DNA of 64,000 bases from Paucibacter sp. TC2R-5 (GCF_025717605.1 NZ_JAJIRQ010000006.1:6015-70014); one strand, 5' to 3'; positions 1-8,610 are shown, counted from the first letter of the stretch. A program made the numbers and translations. The notes: a model not told the origin generated them from the sequence alone.

Positions 1-21
1 AATAAAGGTCGAATATTAAAA

Positions 22-930
22 TTAATAGTCGTTCAAAACAGCACCCAGAACGCGAACAGATCCACCTGCCACACTAGCAACAAGCTCTTGCAATGCGTCA
101 TACTTGTTACTATTCTTGCGAGCCAAAACAATTACCGCACCACATTTAGAAGCAACCATACTTGCGTCCGCCCCTACACACGCTGCGGCTGTATCGACGA
201 TGACATGGTCAAACTTATTACAGAGTTCACGCATCAAAAGGCCGAACGCTGGTCGCTCGATCATTTCTAGCGGATTAGGGGGGATTGAACCTCCCGGTAG
301 TACAAATAAGCCAGGAACACCTTCAACAGTTTGTATTACCTGCGCCTCTGACCGCCCGGATAAAATATTAGACAAGCCCGCTGTATTCGATACGCAAAAA
401 ACCTCATGCTGGCGAGGACTTCGCAAGTCAGCATCTACCAGCAATGTGCGCCCACCAAGTTGCGCCAAGGACACCGCCAGGTTCGCCGCGAAATACGTCT
501 TTCCGTCCCCATGTTCCGGACTAATCACAGCCAATGCGGTACGTGCTTCACCTGCACCATGCAAGCGCATGGTGACTTGGCTACGAGCCGCACGAATAGC
601 TTCTGCCTGCACTGAGAATGGCTGATTCAATGTCACCAACTCAGGGCTTGAAACCCTCCGTTCAGCATTTGCAAGCGGGTAATGAAACTGCTGCGCAAGT
701 GCATTCAGCACATCATCTTCACTGGCCAAACCTAAAGCGACCGCAGCTTCGCCAAAACGAACACCTTTTTCGCGCTGATAGGCTAAAACTTTCTCGACTT
801 CTTCCGCGCTAAGGCTTCGCGCATCTCGGATGATGTCGCCGATAGATCGATCTTTAAGGCTTTGGGTACCTGCTTGTTTAGACTGTTCTGCGCTCACGTT
901 TGCGGCATCCTCAGATTGATAATCACTCAT
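22..930 (-). CDS. epsG: EpsG-type chain-length-determinant ATPase (BY-kinase-like), 302 aa
   Basis: Cytoplasmic ATPase partner of the polysaccharide co-polymerase, predicted to control exopolysaccharide chain length and export. Residues about 28-86 resemble the small N-terminal domain of GspE/MshE ATPases. The P-loop is GDGKT (141-145), followed by the Walker A' strand LLVDADLR (163-170) and a Walker B-like HVIVDTAA near 243. No C-terminal tyrosine cluster is visible, so classic autophosphorylation as in Wzc is doubtful. It starts 2 bases after the epsF stop and is the last gene of the operon visible here; the transcript probably continues left of base 1. Its GC content is clearly lower than that of epsD/epsE. 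The family call is firm and the kinase activity is inferred. Confidence 0.88.
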   Translation of the reverse strand: MSDYQSEDAANVSAEQSKQAGTQSLKDRSIGDIIRDARSLSAEEVEKVLAYQREKGVRFGEAAVALGLASEDDVLNALAQQFHYPLANAERRVSSPELVTLNQPFSVQAEAIRAARSQVTMRLHGAGEARTALAVISPEHGDGKTYFAANLAVSLAQLGGRTLLVDADLRSPRQHEVFCVSNTAGLSNILSGRSEAQVIQTVEGVPGLFVLPGGSIPPNPLEMIERPAFGLLMRELCNKFDHVIVDTAAACVGADASMVASKCGAVIVLARKNSNKYDALQELVASVAGGSVRVLGAVLNDY

Positions 931-932
931 AT

Positions 933-2360
933 TCAGGCGCTCTTGCTCGCGCTCTGCCCGAGCAGACCGCGATGCACGAGACTCGCGTTTGCAGCTCGGC
1001 CAAAAAGGCGTTTGGCAGTCGGACGTGGTACGACTCCAATAACGGGCAAGCCGACAGCCAATACAACATCTTCCACGCTGCGAATGCGCCGATCGGCCAG
1101 TTCAATGGCCATGGCGAGTCCAACTGCGAGCAGGGTTCCAGCGAATACTGCGACCAACATATTTAGAATAAGTCTGGGCGAGGTCGGTTCTGAAGGAGGG
1201 CTTGCTGGCGTCAACACGGACACATTGCTCTGAGTCACTTGGCTTTCCAGACTTGACTGATTCAAACGCTGCAAAATCAGGTCGTATGTCCGCTGCGCAC
1301 TTTCCACGTCACGCAACATGACAGAACCTTCGTCTCGCACGGCCTTCATTTGAAGAACTTTGGTGCGCTGAGCGTCCAAAGAGGCGCGAAGCTCAGCGAC
1401 CTTTTGTTGATTAATCGAGTTTGACACGCCAAGGCTGCTAGTAACCTTAGCTGTCTCTTGATCAATACGCTTGCGCAATTCGGCTGCGTTTGCCTTTGCT
1501 TCTTGCATTTGTGGATGGTTTACACCGTACTTCGAGTTCAGCTCTTCCATCCGAGCCTCAAGTCGAGCCTGATCCGCCTTCAAACCCGCAATCAAAGGGT
1601 TGTTCAAGACTTCCTGCATGCGATCACTCGAACCACCTTTTGCCGCAGACTGTCGGCTGCCTGAATCACTGGCTAGCGCCTGAAGACCGACCAACTGACT
1701 CGACAACTCATTCAGCCTCGCATTCTCAACATCTAAGCGCTCGTCAGACGCAATGATGCCTTTTTCTTTCTGAAATTCAGATAATTTGGCCTGGGCTTTC
1801 TCAACAGTCTCTCGCGCTTCCTTGGCACGAGTTTCAAAAAAGCTGGAATACTGCTTGGCTGGATCTACGCGCAGCTCAATGTTCGTTTCAAGATAGGCCT
1901 GAACAAATGCATTTGCCAAACCTGCTGCAAAACGCGGATCAGGGGCCTTGTACGCAACACTTATCACATTCGATTCCCGCGAAGGCTTTACGTCCAGATT
2001 TTTTTGAAACGAGTCGCCCAGCCACTGCTCGATTGAACCCTGTCCGCCGGTTTCTTGCTTCCATTGTTCCCGGACAGTAGGGTTCTCGGCTAGTTTCAAG
2101 TTCCGAACAACTTTGTATGCAACTCGGTCACTTGTGATCACATCAATTTGAGTTGCGATCAGACTAGGATTGATACCACTGCCGTACATAGCAGCGCTCA
2201 AAGGATCGGGTTTTGCATCCAAAACCACAGAGGCCACCGCAGTGTAATTTTTGGGAAGAAGCAAGCTGATGATAAGTGTCAAGCTTATCAAGGCAACGAA
2301 TGCAGCGACAGCAATCTTCCAGCGCGCAACGAAAATGGCAATAAATTGTCCGAATGTCAT
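933..2360 (-). CDS. epsF: EpsF-type chain length determinant (Wzz/PCP family), 475 aa
   Basis: Inner-membrane polysaccharide co-polymerase. A first membrane helix lies at about residues 15-37 and a second near 400-422, and between them is a long periplasmic section rich in Glu, Gln, Lys and Ala that should form coiled coil (about 180-360). A Pro/Ser segment (PASPPSEPTSPR) precedes the second helix, as is usual for Wzz proteins. It follows epsE after 9 bases and precedes epsG by 2, which indicates one transcript. EpsF and EpsG together probably do the work of a bipartite Wzc. GC content is lower than in epsE and epsD, which suggests a different recent history. Confidence 0.9.
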   Translation of the reverse strand: MTFGQFIAIFVARWKIAVAAFVALISLTLIISLLLPKNYTAVASVVLDAKPDPLSAAMYGSGINPSLIATQIDVITSDRVAYKVVRNLKLAENPTVREQWKQETGGQGSIEQWLGDSFQKNLDVKPSRESNVISVAYKAPDPRFAAGLANAFVQAYLETNIELRVDPAKQYSSFFETRAKEARETVEKAQAKLSEFQKEKGIIASDERLDVENARLNELSSQLVGLQALASDSGSRQSAAKGGSSDRMQEVLNNPLIAGLKADQARLEARMEELNSKYGVNHPQMQEAKANAAELRKRIDQETAKVTSSLGVSNSINQQKVAELRASLDAQRTKVLQMKAVRDEGSVMLRDVESAQRTYDLILQRLNQSSLESQVTQSNVSVLTPASPPSEPTSPRLILNMLVAVFAGTLLAVGLAMAIELADRRIRSVEDVVLAVGLPVIGVVPRPTAKRLFGRAANASLVHRGLLGQSASKSA

Positions 2361-2369
2361 ACCGAATCC

Positions 2370-3263
2370 TTAGAACAAACTCTCTTTGACATACACAACG
2401 TCGCCATCTTTCAAACTCTCATCCATCGGGAGTTGAATGATTTCGACCTTGCCTTCGGCGTTCTTGCGGTGCACGCGGATGCCTTTTTCGGTGCCGCGCT
2501 GGGTGATACCGCCGCCGGTTGCCAGGCTCTGCATCAAAGTCATGCCGCGCTCAAGACGCATAGGGCCGGGGCGCTGCACTTCGCCGTAGATATAGACCAT
2601 CGGTGCGCGGTCAACCCAGACCACGTCGCCATGCTGGATGAACACGTCTTGCGCGCCGCCGCCAGCGGCGAAGATGCCAGGTAAATCAATTTCCAAGCGG
2701 TAGGGCTGGCCATTTCGCTTGCCGGTGAGGATCAGCGTCTCGGAACCGGCTCCGCTGACTACGCCACCAGCATTGGCAACCAAGTCTGTCAGGCGCATGT
2801 CGGCGGTTTCGATCGGGTAACGGCCCGGGCGATTCACTTGGCCAAGCACGCTGGCTTGGTTACCCTTGACCTGCAAGACCACGATGGTGACTTGCGGGTT
2901 TTTGATGAAATTACCCTTTTTGAGCCCGTCAGTGATCAGCTGCTCGGCCTGCGTGACACTCAGGCCGCCGACCTTGATGCTACCCAGCAAAGGGAAGGAT
3001 ACGACGTTGTTCTCGGAGACGCGGGTTTCGAGCGTCAAGTCCGGGTTTTGGTAGACCGAGATCCGCATGACGTCGCCGGCACCGAGTCGGTACTCGGCTG
3101 AAGCGACCGGGCTTGTTGCTGTAGCGGGGCCTTGTGCAAAGGCTGCAGGTGCCAGAGCCAGCGCTTGCGCGCCAAACAAGGCGCAGGCCAGCAAACTCTG
3201 CTTAGATTGCTTCGCCATTGTTTTGATCATGGTGGGTTTCTTCATCTTCATCTTTGCGTTCAT
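2370..3263 (-). CDS. epsE: EpsE polysaccharide export protein (Wza-like, SLBB), 297 aa
   Basis: Predicted outer-membrane or periplasmic export channel component for exopolysaccharide. The N-terminus is basic and hydrophobic with a likely signal peptidase I site after AFA (residue 43). An earlier LLAC at 24-27 could be read as a weak lipobox, so lipoprotein status is uncertain. The poly-export domain (YRLGAGDVMRISVYQNPDL) is followed by SLBB-type repeats, for example GQVNRPGRYPIE and GEVQRPGPMRLE. The start codon overlaps the epsD stop in an ATGA at 3260-3263. Several in-frame Met codons (1, 5, 7, 12, 16) leave the exact start open. Confidence 0.92.
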   Translation of the reverse strand: MNAKMKMKKPTMIKTMAKQSKQSLLACALFGAQALALAPAAFAQGPATATSPVASAEYRLGAGDVMRISVYQNPDLTLETRVSENNVVSFPLLGSIKVGGLSVTQAEQLITDGLKKGNFIKNPQVTIVVLQVKGNQASVLGQVNRPGRYPIETADMRLTDLVANAGGVVSGAGSETLILTGKRNGQPYRLEIDLPGIFAAGGGAQDVFIQHGDVVWVDRAPMVYIYGEVQRPGPMRLERGMTLMQSLATGGGITQRGTEKGIRVHRKNAEGKVEIIQLPMDESLKDGDVVYVKESLF

Positions 3264-4318
3264 TTCAGACCCATGCCTTTGGAGATGGCGCTGGCGTCTA
3301 GGCCGCTTGCGGCTGGAGCCGCAGGCGTGGCGGCGGCTGGTGCTTCGCTTGGCGCAGGTGCAGGTGATGGGGCCGGGGTGGCAGTTGCTGCCGCAGCCGA
3401 TGCGGCGCCATCCTTACCCGGTGCGCCTTCGGCGAACTTGCCAACGTACTCGATCTTGGCTGCGTCGCGCAGGGCCTTGATGTCTTTTTGAACCTGTTCA
3501 GACTTGCGCTGGTTGCTCAGGAAGGCTTCGATCGCCGGCTTGGCGCGGGCTTCGTCAACCGGCTGGCTGCGCGAGCCGACCAGGAACAAGACGGTCAGGC
3601 CGTTCGGGGTTTGGGTGACCGCGGAGTCGCCGTCTTTCATGCGGGAAATGGCGTCCAGACCGGCCAGTGGCAGTTGCTCGGCGGCGCGCACGGCTTGGTT
3701 GCCGTTGAAGCGAATCTCGTTGCTCTTCAAATACTCGGCAAACTCAGCCATGCTCTTGGACGACTGCAGCTTCTCGCGAATGGCCGGGATTTGCTCGGGC
3801 GTGGCCTCGATAGCCAGCTCTTGCAGGCTGAAAATACGGCGGTCTTTGAATAGCGCCGGCTTCTCGTTGTAATACTTGCTGATTTCTTCGTTGCTAGGCT
3901 TGGAGATGGACTCGCCGATGCGTTCCACATAGGCACGGGCAATGATTTCGCGCTTGGCAGCCTCGATTTGCTGGACCACCTTGGGGTCGCGGTCGATCTT
4001 CAGTTCCTGGCCTTTTTGCACGGCCAACTCTTGCTCGATCAGGCGCTCCAGCACTTGCTTGGATGCGGCTTCGGCTTGCTCGGGCTTGAGGCCTTGCTGG
4101 CGCTGCAACACAAAATTGATCTGGTGAACGGTGATTTCTTCCTTATTCACCTTGGCCGCCGTTTGCGAGGCCTTGTCGGACTTGGCGCCGCCGCCGCAAG
4201 CTGCCAGCAAAAGGGTCACCGACACGGCCGCAACGAGGGCCGATAGGCGCAGGGGGCTGCGCAAAGCCGTGCTCGCGCCCAGGGATTCTTTTTGTTGTTG
4301 AGTCGTCTTCAGCTTCAT
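3260..4318 (-). CDS. epsD: EpsD-family peptidyl-prolyl cis-trans isomerase lipoprotein, 352 aa
   Basis: Periplasmic SurA/PpiC-type foldase associated with Eps/exosortase clusters. From the chosen start (4318) the protein has a basic N-terminus, a hydrophobic stretch and the lipobox LLAAC (Cys41), so it is a predicted lipoprotein. A SurA-N-like helical region with many Lys/Glu residues follows, then a rotamase-like domain, and the tail (about residues 305-340) is a low-complexity Ala/Pro/Ser stretch. The longer reading to 4393 adds residues without signal-peptide character, so I rejected it. This is the first gene of the run, and its upstream region should carry the operon promoter. Confidence 0.88.
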   Translation of the reverse strand: MKLKTTQQQKESLGASTALRSPLRLSALVAAVSVTLLLAACGGGAKSDKASQTAAKVNKEEITVHQINFVLQRQQGLKPEQAEAASKQVLERLIEQELAVQKGQELKIDRDPKVVQQIEAAKREIIARAYVERIGESISKPSNEEISKYYNEKPALFKDRRIFSLQELAIEATPEQIPAIREKLQSSKSMAEFAEYLKSNEIRFNGNQAVRAAEQLPLAGLDAISRMKDGDSAVTQTPNGLTVLFLVGSRSQPVDEARAKPAIEAFLSNQRKSEQVQKDIKALRDAAKIEYVGKFAEGAPGKDGAASAAAATATPAPSPAPAPSEAPAAATPAAPAASGLDASAISKGMGLK

Positions 4319-4604
4319 AACTTGTCTACCCTTTTTCCTAGCGTTGCTAAATGCCGGCCCCGGCATCTCTGAACTTTTGCCGCAGTGCAACACGCGGCCA
4401 CCCCTGAGGGACGTGCGAGTGTAACTTTGGAAAATGACAATTCATCTCAAACTATGTGGCAAAACCCGGTGATATTACCTACGGTTTACCCGATGTTTTG
4501 AGCGATCACTGGCTTGATTGCCGAGCGGCCATTTACCCAAAATCGCCTGGACTGCGAATCTCGGACTGAGCCAAGTCAAGCCCAAGGCCGAAGCGCTCAA
4601 GGCC
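4319..4604 (-). promoter_or_regulatory. Upstream region of the eps operon
   Basis: This 286-base stretch between ubiE and epsD contains no recognisable gene and is more AT-rich than its flanks around 4420-4510. The promoter of the epsDEFG transcript is expected here by position. A sigma-54-like GG/GC pair on the minus strand near 4384-4397 has one base too few between the two elements. No hairpin terminator for ubiE is visible. Confidence 0.4.
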
Positions 4605-5336
4605 TCAACACTTGATCCCTGCATGCAGCGCCACCACGCCAGCGCTGAGGTTGTGCACATCGACATGGCCAAAACCGGCCGTCTTCATCATGGCCTTGAG
4701 CTCTTGCTGGCCTGGGTGCATGCGGATGGACTCGGCCAGGTAGCGGTAGCTGTCAGCGTCGCCGGCAATCATCTGACCCAGGCGCGGCAGAATTTTGAAT
4801 GAATACCAGTCGTAGGGCTTTTGCAGCGGTGCGGCGACCTTGGAAAACTCCAGCACAAGCAGGCGGCCGCCGGGCTTGAGCACCCGGCACATTTCGGCCA
4901 GCGCCTGGTCTTTGTGCGTCATATTGCGCAAGCCAAAGGCGACGCTGACGAGATCGAAGCTGGCCGACTTGAAGGGCAACTTTTCGGCATCACACAGGCT
5001 GGTGGGCAGCACCAGGCCTTCATCAAGCAAGCGGTTGCGGCCTTGGCGCAGCATCGCTTCGTTGATGTCGGTGTGCACAACCATGCCGCTGTCGCCGACC
5101 TTGCGGGCAAAGGCGCGCGACAAATCACCGGTGCCGCCGGCGATGTCAAGCACGCGTTCACCGGCCTTGAGGTTGGCGACCGCCACGGTGTAGGCCTTCC
5201 AGGCGCGGTGCATGCCCATGGACATCAGGTCGTTCATCACGTCATAGCGCGAGGCGACAGAGTCGAACACGCCGCGCACGCGGCTGGCTTTTTCGCCTTC
5301 GTCAACGGTTTTGTAGCCGAAATGGGTGCTGGTCAT
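4605..5336 (-). CDS. ubiE: Ubiquinone/menaquinone C-methyltransferase UbiE, 243 aa
   Basis: SAM-dependent C-methyltransferase of ubiquinone (and menaquinone) biosynthesis. The N-terminus shows the family signature around [18 protein letters not shown]. The SAM-binding glycine motif is [11 protein letters not shown], followed by acidic HTDINEAML. The length is normal for the family (about 245-250 residues). It lies 45 bases downstream of the DUF971 gene on the same strand, an arrangement common in Burkholderiales, and the two are probably co-transcribed. The bc1 complex genes further right are consistent with a ubiquinone-based respiratory chain. Confidence 0.95.
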   Translation of the reverse strand: MTSTHFGYKTVDEGEKASRVRGVFDSVASRYDVMNDLMSMGMHRAWKAYTVAVANLKAGERVLDIAGGTGDLSRAFARKVGDSGMVVHTDINEAMLRQGRNRLLDEGLVLPTSLCDAEKLPFKSASFDLVSVAFGLRNMTHKDQALAEMCRVLKPGGRLLVLEFSKVAAPLQKPYDWYSFKILPRLGQMIAGDADSYRYLAESIRMHPGQQELKAMMKTAGFGHVDVHNLSAGVVALHAGIKC

Positions 5337-5381
5337 GGAGTGGGCGCTTTCGAATTCGGATAGATAGAGAAGATTTTGGCC

Positions 5382-5798
5382 TCAGTGGCTGGCGCAGGCA
5401 CTGCCGCCGCCCTTGGCCACCATCGGCTGATCACGGCTGAGGCCTGCTGCGCTCAGGCGGTCTTCATAGTCTTGCCACATGCGGGCCTCATGGGCGCCCA
5501 GCTCGTACAAATAGTCCCAGGAGAACAGGCCGCTGTCATGGCCATCCGAGAACTGGGGCTGCACGGCGTAATGGCCGACCGGCGCCAAGGCGGTGATCAG
5601 CACCTCGCGCTTGCCAGTTTGCAGCGTTTCTTGGCCGGGGCCATGACCCTTGACCTCGGCCGAAGGGCTATAGACACGCATCAACTCGAAGGGGATCCGA
5701 AAGCGCGCACCGTCAGAGAACGCAATTTCCAGCACGCGCGACTGTTGGTGAACGGTGATTTCGGTGGGCGTGGGGGTGGTGGTGCTAAGGCCGGCCAT
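5382..5798 (-). CDS. DUF971 family protein, 138 aa
   Basis: Small cytoplasmic protein of the DUF971 family, which matches the N-terminal domain of gamma-butyrobetaine hydroxylases. The recognisable parts are the strand pairs LEIAFSDGARFRIPFELMR and the later HYAVQPQFSDGHDSGLFSW and YLYELG. The cysteine near the C-terminus stands in a Gly/Ala tail. It probably forms an operon with ubiE, and similar pairings elsewhere suggest an accessory role near quinone or iron-sulfur metabolism, but that is a guess. A strong terminator hairpin ends only 17 bases upstream of the start, leaving very little room for a separate promoter. Confidence 0.85.
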   Translation of the reverse strand: MAGLSTTTPTPTEITVHQQSRVLEIAFSDGARFRIPFELMRVYSPSAEVKGHGPGQETLQTGKREVLITALAPVGHYAVQPQFSDGHDSGLFSWDYLYELGAHEARMWQDYEDRLSAAGLSRDQPMVAKGGGSACASH

Positions 5799-5814
5799 GA
5801 GGGTTGTTCCCGCT

Positions 5815-5845
5815 AAAAAAAACTGCTGCGCAAGGGCAGCAGTTT
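5815..5845 (-). terminator. Rho-independent terminator reading leftward
   Basis: A perfect 9-bp stem pairs 5821-5829 with 5836-5844 around a 6-base loop. On the minus strand it is followed by a run of U (complement of 5815-5820). It should end the transcript of the small gene at 5914-6054. It sits immediately before the DUF971-ubiE operon. Confidence 0.8.
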
Positions 5846-5913
5846 ATCTGGCTGAATAGGCCGGCAAGCTCATAGGACCGCAGGCCGGCGTCAGGCCCTG
5901 GGCGGCAAAGCCC

Positions 5914-6054
5914 TTACTTCGCCTTCTTACTGCGATCGGGCACGACGGTCACTCGGGTGGGCGTGACCGCGTCAGGCGAAATCGGCTTTGGAGGAGAAGT
6001 GTCCTTCTTGGGCTTCTTCGCTTCCTTATTGGTTTTTTGCTGACCTTTTGCCAT
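5914..6054 (-). CDS. Small Lys-rich conserved hypothetical protein, 46 aa
   Basis: This 46-codon frame begins MAKGQQKTNKEAKKPKKD, is very basic at both ends, has a Pro/Ser/Thr centre, and ends in SKKAK. An excellent Shine-Dalgarno (AAGGAGAT) lies about 5 bases before the ATG, and a strong terminator follows 70 bases downstream, so it has the full outline of a small monocistronic gene. I recall similar MAKGQ-starting Lys-rich small proteins in many proteobacteria, with unknown function. The charge suggests RNA, ribosome or DNA binding, but the sequence alone does not show this. Confidence 0.8.
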   Translation of the reverse strand: MAKGQQKTNKEAKKPKKDTSPPKPISPDAVTPTRVTVVPDRSKKAK

Positions 6055-6163
6055 TGCGATCTCCTTGGGTGGCGCTCATCACATCGATATCGCGCCAATG
6101 TTGTTAAAGCTGTTTACTGCGGCCCCGAGTTTGCCATGAACTGCAAGGGGGCCGGACGCATGC

Positions 6164-6673
6164 TCAATAGGCGCCCATATAGTCCTTCTTGCCCACTTCC
6201 ACGCCGTTATGCCGCAACAAAGCATAGGCGGTGGTGACGTGGAAGAAGAACTGCGGCAGACCGTAATGCAGCAGATAGTCTTGGCCCGTGAAGCGGCGCT
6301 CTTTGGGGGTGCCGGGACGGGTGACGATGGCACGGTCGGCGGCGCCATCGAACTTGTCAGCGGGCAAACCTTCGATGAAGGCCAGCGTCGATTGGATGCG
6401 AGCCTGCAGATCGGCAAAGCTCTGCTCCTTGTCCTCGGCGCTGGGCACCTCGACACCGGCCAGACGGGCACAGACGCCCTTGGCGAAATCGCAAGCCACC
6501 TGCACCTGCTTGGTCAGCGCAAACATATCGGGGAACAGCCGCGCCTGTAGCAAGGCGTTGGCGTCGATATTGCGCGCGCCGGCATGGGCCTCGGCCTTGG
6601 CCAGCACGTCGGACAGGCCGCCCAACATCTGCTTGAACACGGGTACGGAGGCTTGAAAAATAGGGTTGCTCAT
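6164..6673 (-). CDS. DUF1993 domain-containing protein, 169 aa
   Basis: Predicted four-helix DinB-like cytoplasmic protein of the DUF1993 family. The typical opening is ASVPVFKQMLGGLSDVLAKAEAHA, here given only in outline from residue 6 on, followed by LFPDMFALTKQVQVACDFAKG and a C-terminal LHYGLPQFFFHVTTAYALLRH segment in split form. The start at 6673 is chosen because the longer reading to 6787 adds a non-conserved segment that would overlap the divergent ybiB start. No catalytic function is known for the family. It is divergent from ybiB with about 108 bases between starts. Confidence 0.85.
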   Translation of the reverse strand: MSNPIFQASVPVFKQMLGGLSDVLAKAEAHAGARNIDANALLQARLFPDMFALTKQVQVACDFAKGVCARLAGVEVPSAEDKEQSFADLQARIQSTLAFIEGLPADKFDGAADRAIVTRPGTPKERRFTGQDYLLHYGLPQFFFHVTTAYALLRHNGVEVGKKDYMGAY

Positions 6674-6781
6674 GAATGATCCCGCAGTGGATTGGTTTGG
6701 AAAGGCGCCATTCTGGCAGGCCAAGCGAGCTTTGGTTTTGGCAAGTTCAGGGCGGCTTGATCCAGCCACTAAACTGCCGCC

Positions 6782-7702
6782 ATGCAATTTGCCCCCCTCA
6801 TCAAAGAAATTGGCCGCGGCAGCAAAGGTGCTCGCGATATGGACGCGGCCACGGCCGAGGCGCTGTTTGGCGCCATCCTGGACGGCGCGGTACCCGATAT
6901 GGAGTTAGGCGCAATTCTGCTGTCGCTGCGCATCAAGGGCGAGTGCGAGGCCGAGTTGGCTGGATTTGAGCGTGCGATGCAGGCGCGCACTGCGCATGTG
7001 AACGTGCCCGAAGGCCCGCGCTGCGTGTTGCTCCCCACCTTCAACGGTGCGCGCAAGCAGGCCAATCTGCTGCCATTGGTGGCGCTGCTGCTGGCACGCG
7101 AAGGGGTGCCGGTCTTGATCCACGGCCGGCATGATTTCGATAGCCGCGAAAGCCCGTTCGAATTGCTGGCCGCGCTGGGTCTGCCATTGGCCGATTCGGT
7201 AGCCGAAGCTTCCGAGCAATTGTTGAGCACCCATCTGGCTTGCCTGCCGCTGGCCGCGCTGAACCCCGGACTGGACGCCTTGATGGCCTTACGCCCTCGG
7301 CTGGGCGTACGCAATAGCGGCCACAGCGTGGCCAAGTTGCTGGACGCCGCACCGGGGCACAGCGTGCGAGTGGTCGCCGTCACGCATCCTGAGTACCTGA
7401 TCAGCATGGGCGAGGCGCTGACGGGGCTGACGGCTGGCGGCGGGCGCGCGCTCTTGATGCGCGCCAGCGAGGGCGAGGCCTACGCGCACCTGCGCCGCAA
7501 GGCGCAGCTCTACGGCTATGCCGACGGCCAGCGTTCGGACCTTCATCCAGCCGATACAGACGACATTGATTGGCCGCTCTCAGACGCCTGCGAGGCCCAG
7601 GCCAACGCGGCGCTGATCCGCGCGATGCTGGACGGCAGCGAGGCCGTTCCGCCGCGCATCACGGAGCAGGTGCGGGCCTTGGTGCAGTTGGCCAAGACTT
7701 AA
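6782..7702 (+). CDS. ybiB: YbiB-type nucleic-acid-binding protein (TrpD2 family), 306 aa
   Basis: Member of the anthranilate phosphoribosyltransferase-like fold that binds DNA/RNA instead of acting in tryptophan synthesis. The N-terminal helical part contains GKGSKGARDM-like sequence (IGRGSKGARDMD), then a LGAILLSLRIKGE helix. The glycine-rich PRPP loop of true TrpD is replaced by sequence such as LPTFNGARKQANLLPLVA. Its length and absence from any trp operon support YbiB over TrpD. The stop overlaps that of the convergent NYN gene by 4 bases at 7699-7702, and no terminator is visible between them. Confidence 0.85.
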   Translation: MQFAPLIKEIGRGSKGARDMDAATAEALFGAILDGAVPDMELGAILLSLRIKGECEAELAGFERAMQARTAHVNVPEGPRCVLLPTFNGARKQANLLPLVALLLAREGVPVLIHGRHDFDSRESPFELLAALGLPLADSVAEASEQLLSTHLACLPLAALNPGLDALMALRPRLGVRNSGHSVAKLLDAAPGHSVRVVAVTHPEYLISMGEALTGLTAGGGRALLMRASEGEAYAHLRRKAQLYGYADGQRSDLHPADTDDIDWPLSDACEAQANAALIRAMLDGSEAVPPRITEQVRALVQLAKT

Positions 7703-8610
7703 GGCGCTGGCTCTTCCGGCGCTGCCTGCCCAACTGGCTGGTTGGCGAAAGCCACATGGCCACCGCTGATCGCATCGACCTCGACCACCAAGTCAGGGAA
7801 GCGGTGCAAGAACTCCGAGAAGTTGCTACAGCCCAGCGCCTGCTCGTCGAACGAAGGCAGCAGGCGCTTGATGAAGACCTTGAGCGCGCTGCGCGACACA
7901 TAGTTTTCGCCGTTGCGGTCAACCAGCTGCTTGAGCGCGCGCAGCAAGGCTTGTTTGGCATCCTCCAACGACGGTGAGCCGACGGCCTCCACCGACTCCA
8001 CCTCGTCAACCGCAGGCGGCACGACGCCTGCCCCCGCTTCCAGCTCCAGCGGCGCGCCTTCAACCGCACTTGGCGCCGACGCGGCCAGCAGGTTTTGATA
8101 GAACTTGAACTCGTTGCAGCTGACCGTCCAGAAGCGGTTGCTGTAACCGGCCACGCCGACGCCGGCGATGAAACGGCCGGCTTGCTTGACCTTTTGCGCC
8201 AGGCTGATGAAGTCGCTGTCGCTGGAGATCACCACCACATGGGTCAGATGCGGATGGTTATGCACATCGCTGAGCGCATCCAGCGCCATGCGGATGTCGG
8301 CGCTGTTCTTCATATTCGAGCCGCGCGGGAACATCTGGATCAAATCGACCCCGGCCTCATTCAAGGCATGGCGGTAGTTGGCAAAAAACTGCCAGTTGCC
8401 ATAGGCGCGGTTGATGATGATGTCGCCCAAGGACGCGGCATATTCAAGAATGGGCTTGAGGTCGACAAAGACCGGCTGCAGCTTGAGGCGGTTGTCGCGG
8501 TAAGCGCTGTCGCCATGGGCGGCATTGGCCAGCACGGCATGGAGATTTTCAAAATCCCAGTAGATCGCCACTTTGGTGGCTTCGGCGCGGGAGCTGGGGA
8601 ATTGGGACAT
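7699..8610 (-). CDS. NYN-domain nuclease-like protein with C-terminal LOTUS/OST-HTH domain, 303 aa
   Basis: The NYN (LabA/DUF88, PIN-like) domain occupies about residues 10-170, with acidic motifs YWDFENLH, NSADIRMALDAL and SSDSDFISLAQKV that match metal-binding positions of NYN ribonucleases. After a variable Ala/Glu-rich linker, about residues 225-295 form an OST-HTH/LOTUS-like domain (LVDRNGENYVSRSALKVFIK), which usually binds RNA. The start at 8610 is chosen because residues before MSQFP are not conserved in character. A role in RNA cleavage or turnover is inferred from the domains. It is convergent with ybiB and divergent from the sulfur operon. Confidence 0.85.
   Translation of the reverse strand: MSQFPSSRAEATKVAIYWDFENLHAVLANAAHGDSAYRDNRLKLQPVFVDLKPILEYAASLGDIIINRAYGNWQFFANYRHALNEAGVDLIQMFPRGSNMKNSADIRMALDALSDVHNHPHLTHVVVISSDSDFISLAQKVKQAGRFIAGVGVAGYSNRFWTVSCNEFKFYQNLLAASAPSAVEGAPLELEAGAGVVPPAVDEVESVEAVGSPSLEDAKQALLRALKQLVDRNGENYVSRSALKVFIKRLLPSFDEQALGCSNFSEFLHRFPDLVVEVDAISGGHVAFANQPVGQAAPEEPAP

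Noticed and set aside
4384-4397. Sigma-54-like promoter (TGGCC...TTGC) before epsD
   Set aside because: There are only 9 bases between the GG and GC elements, where 10 are needed.
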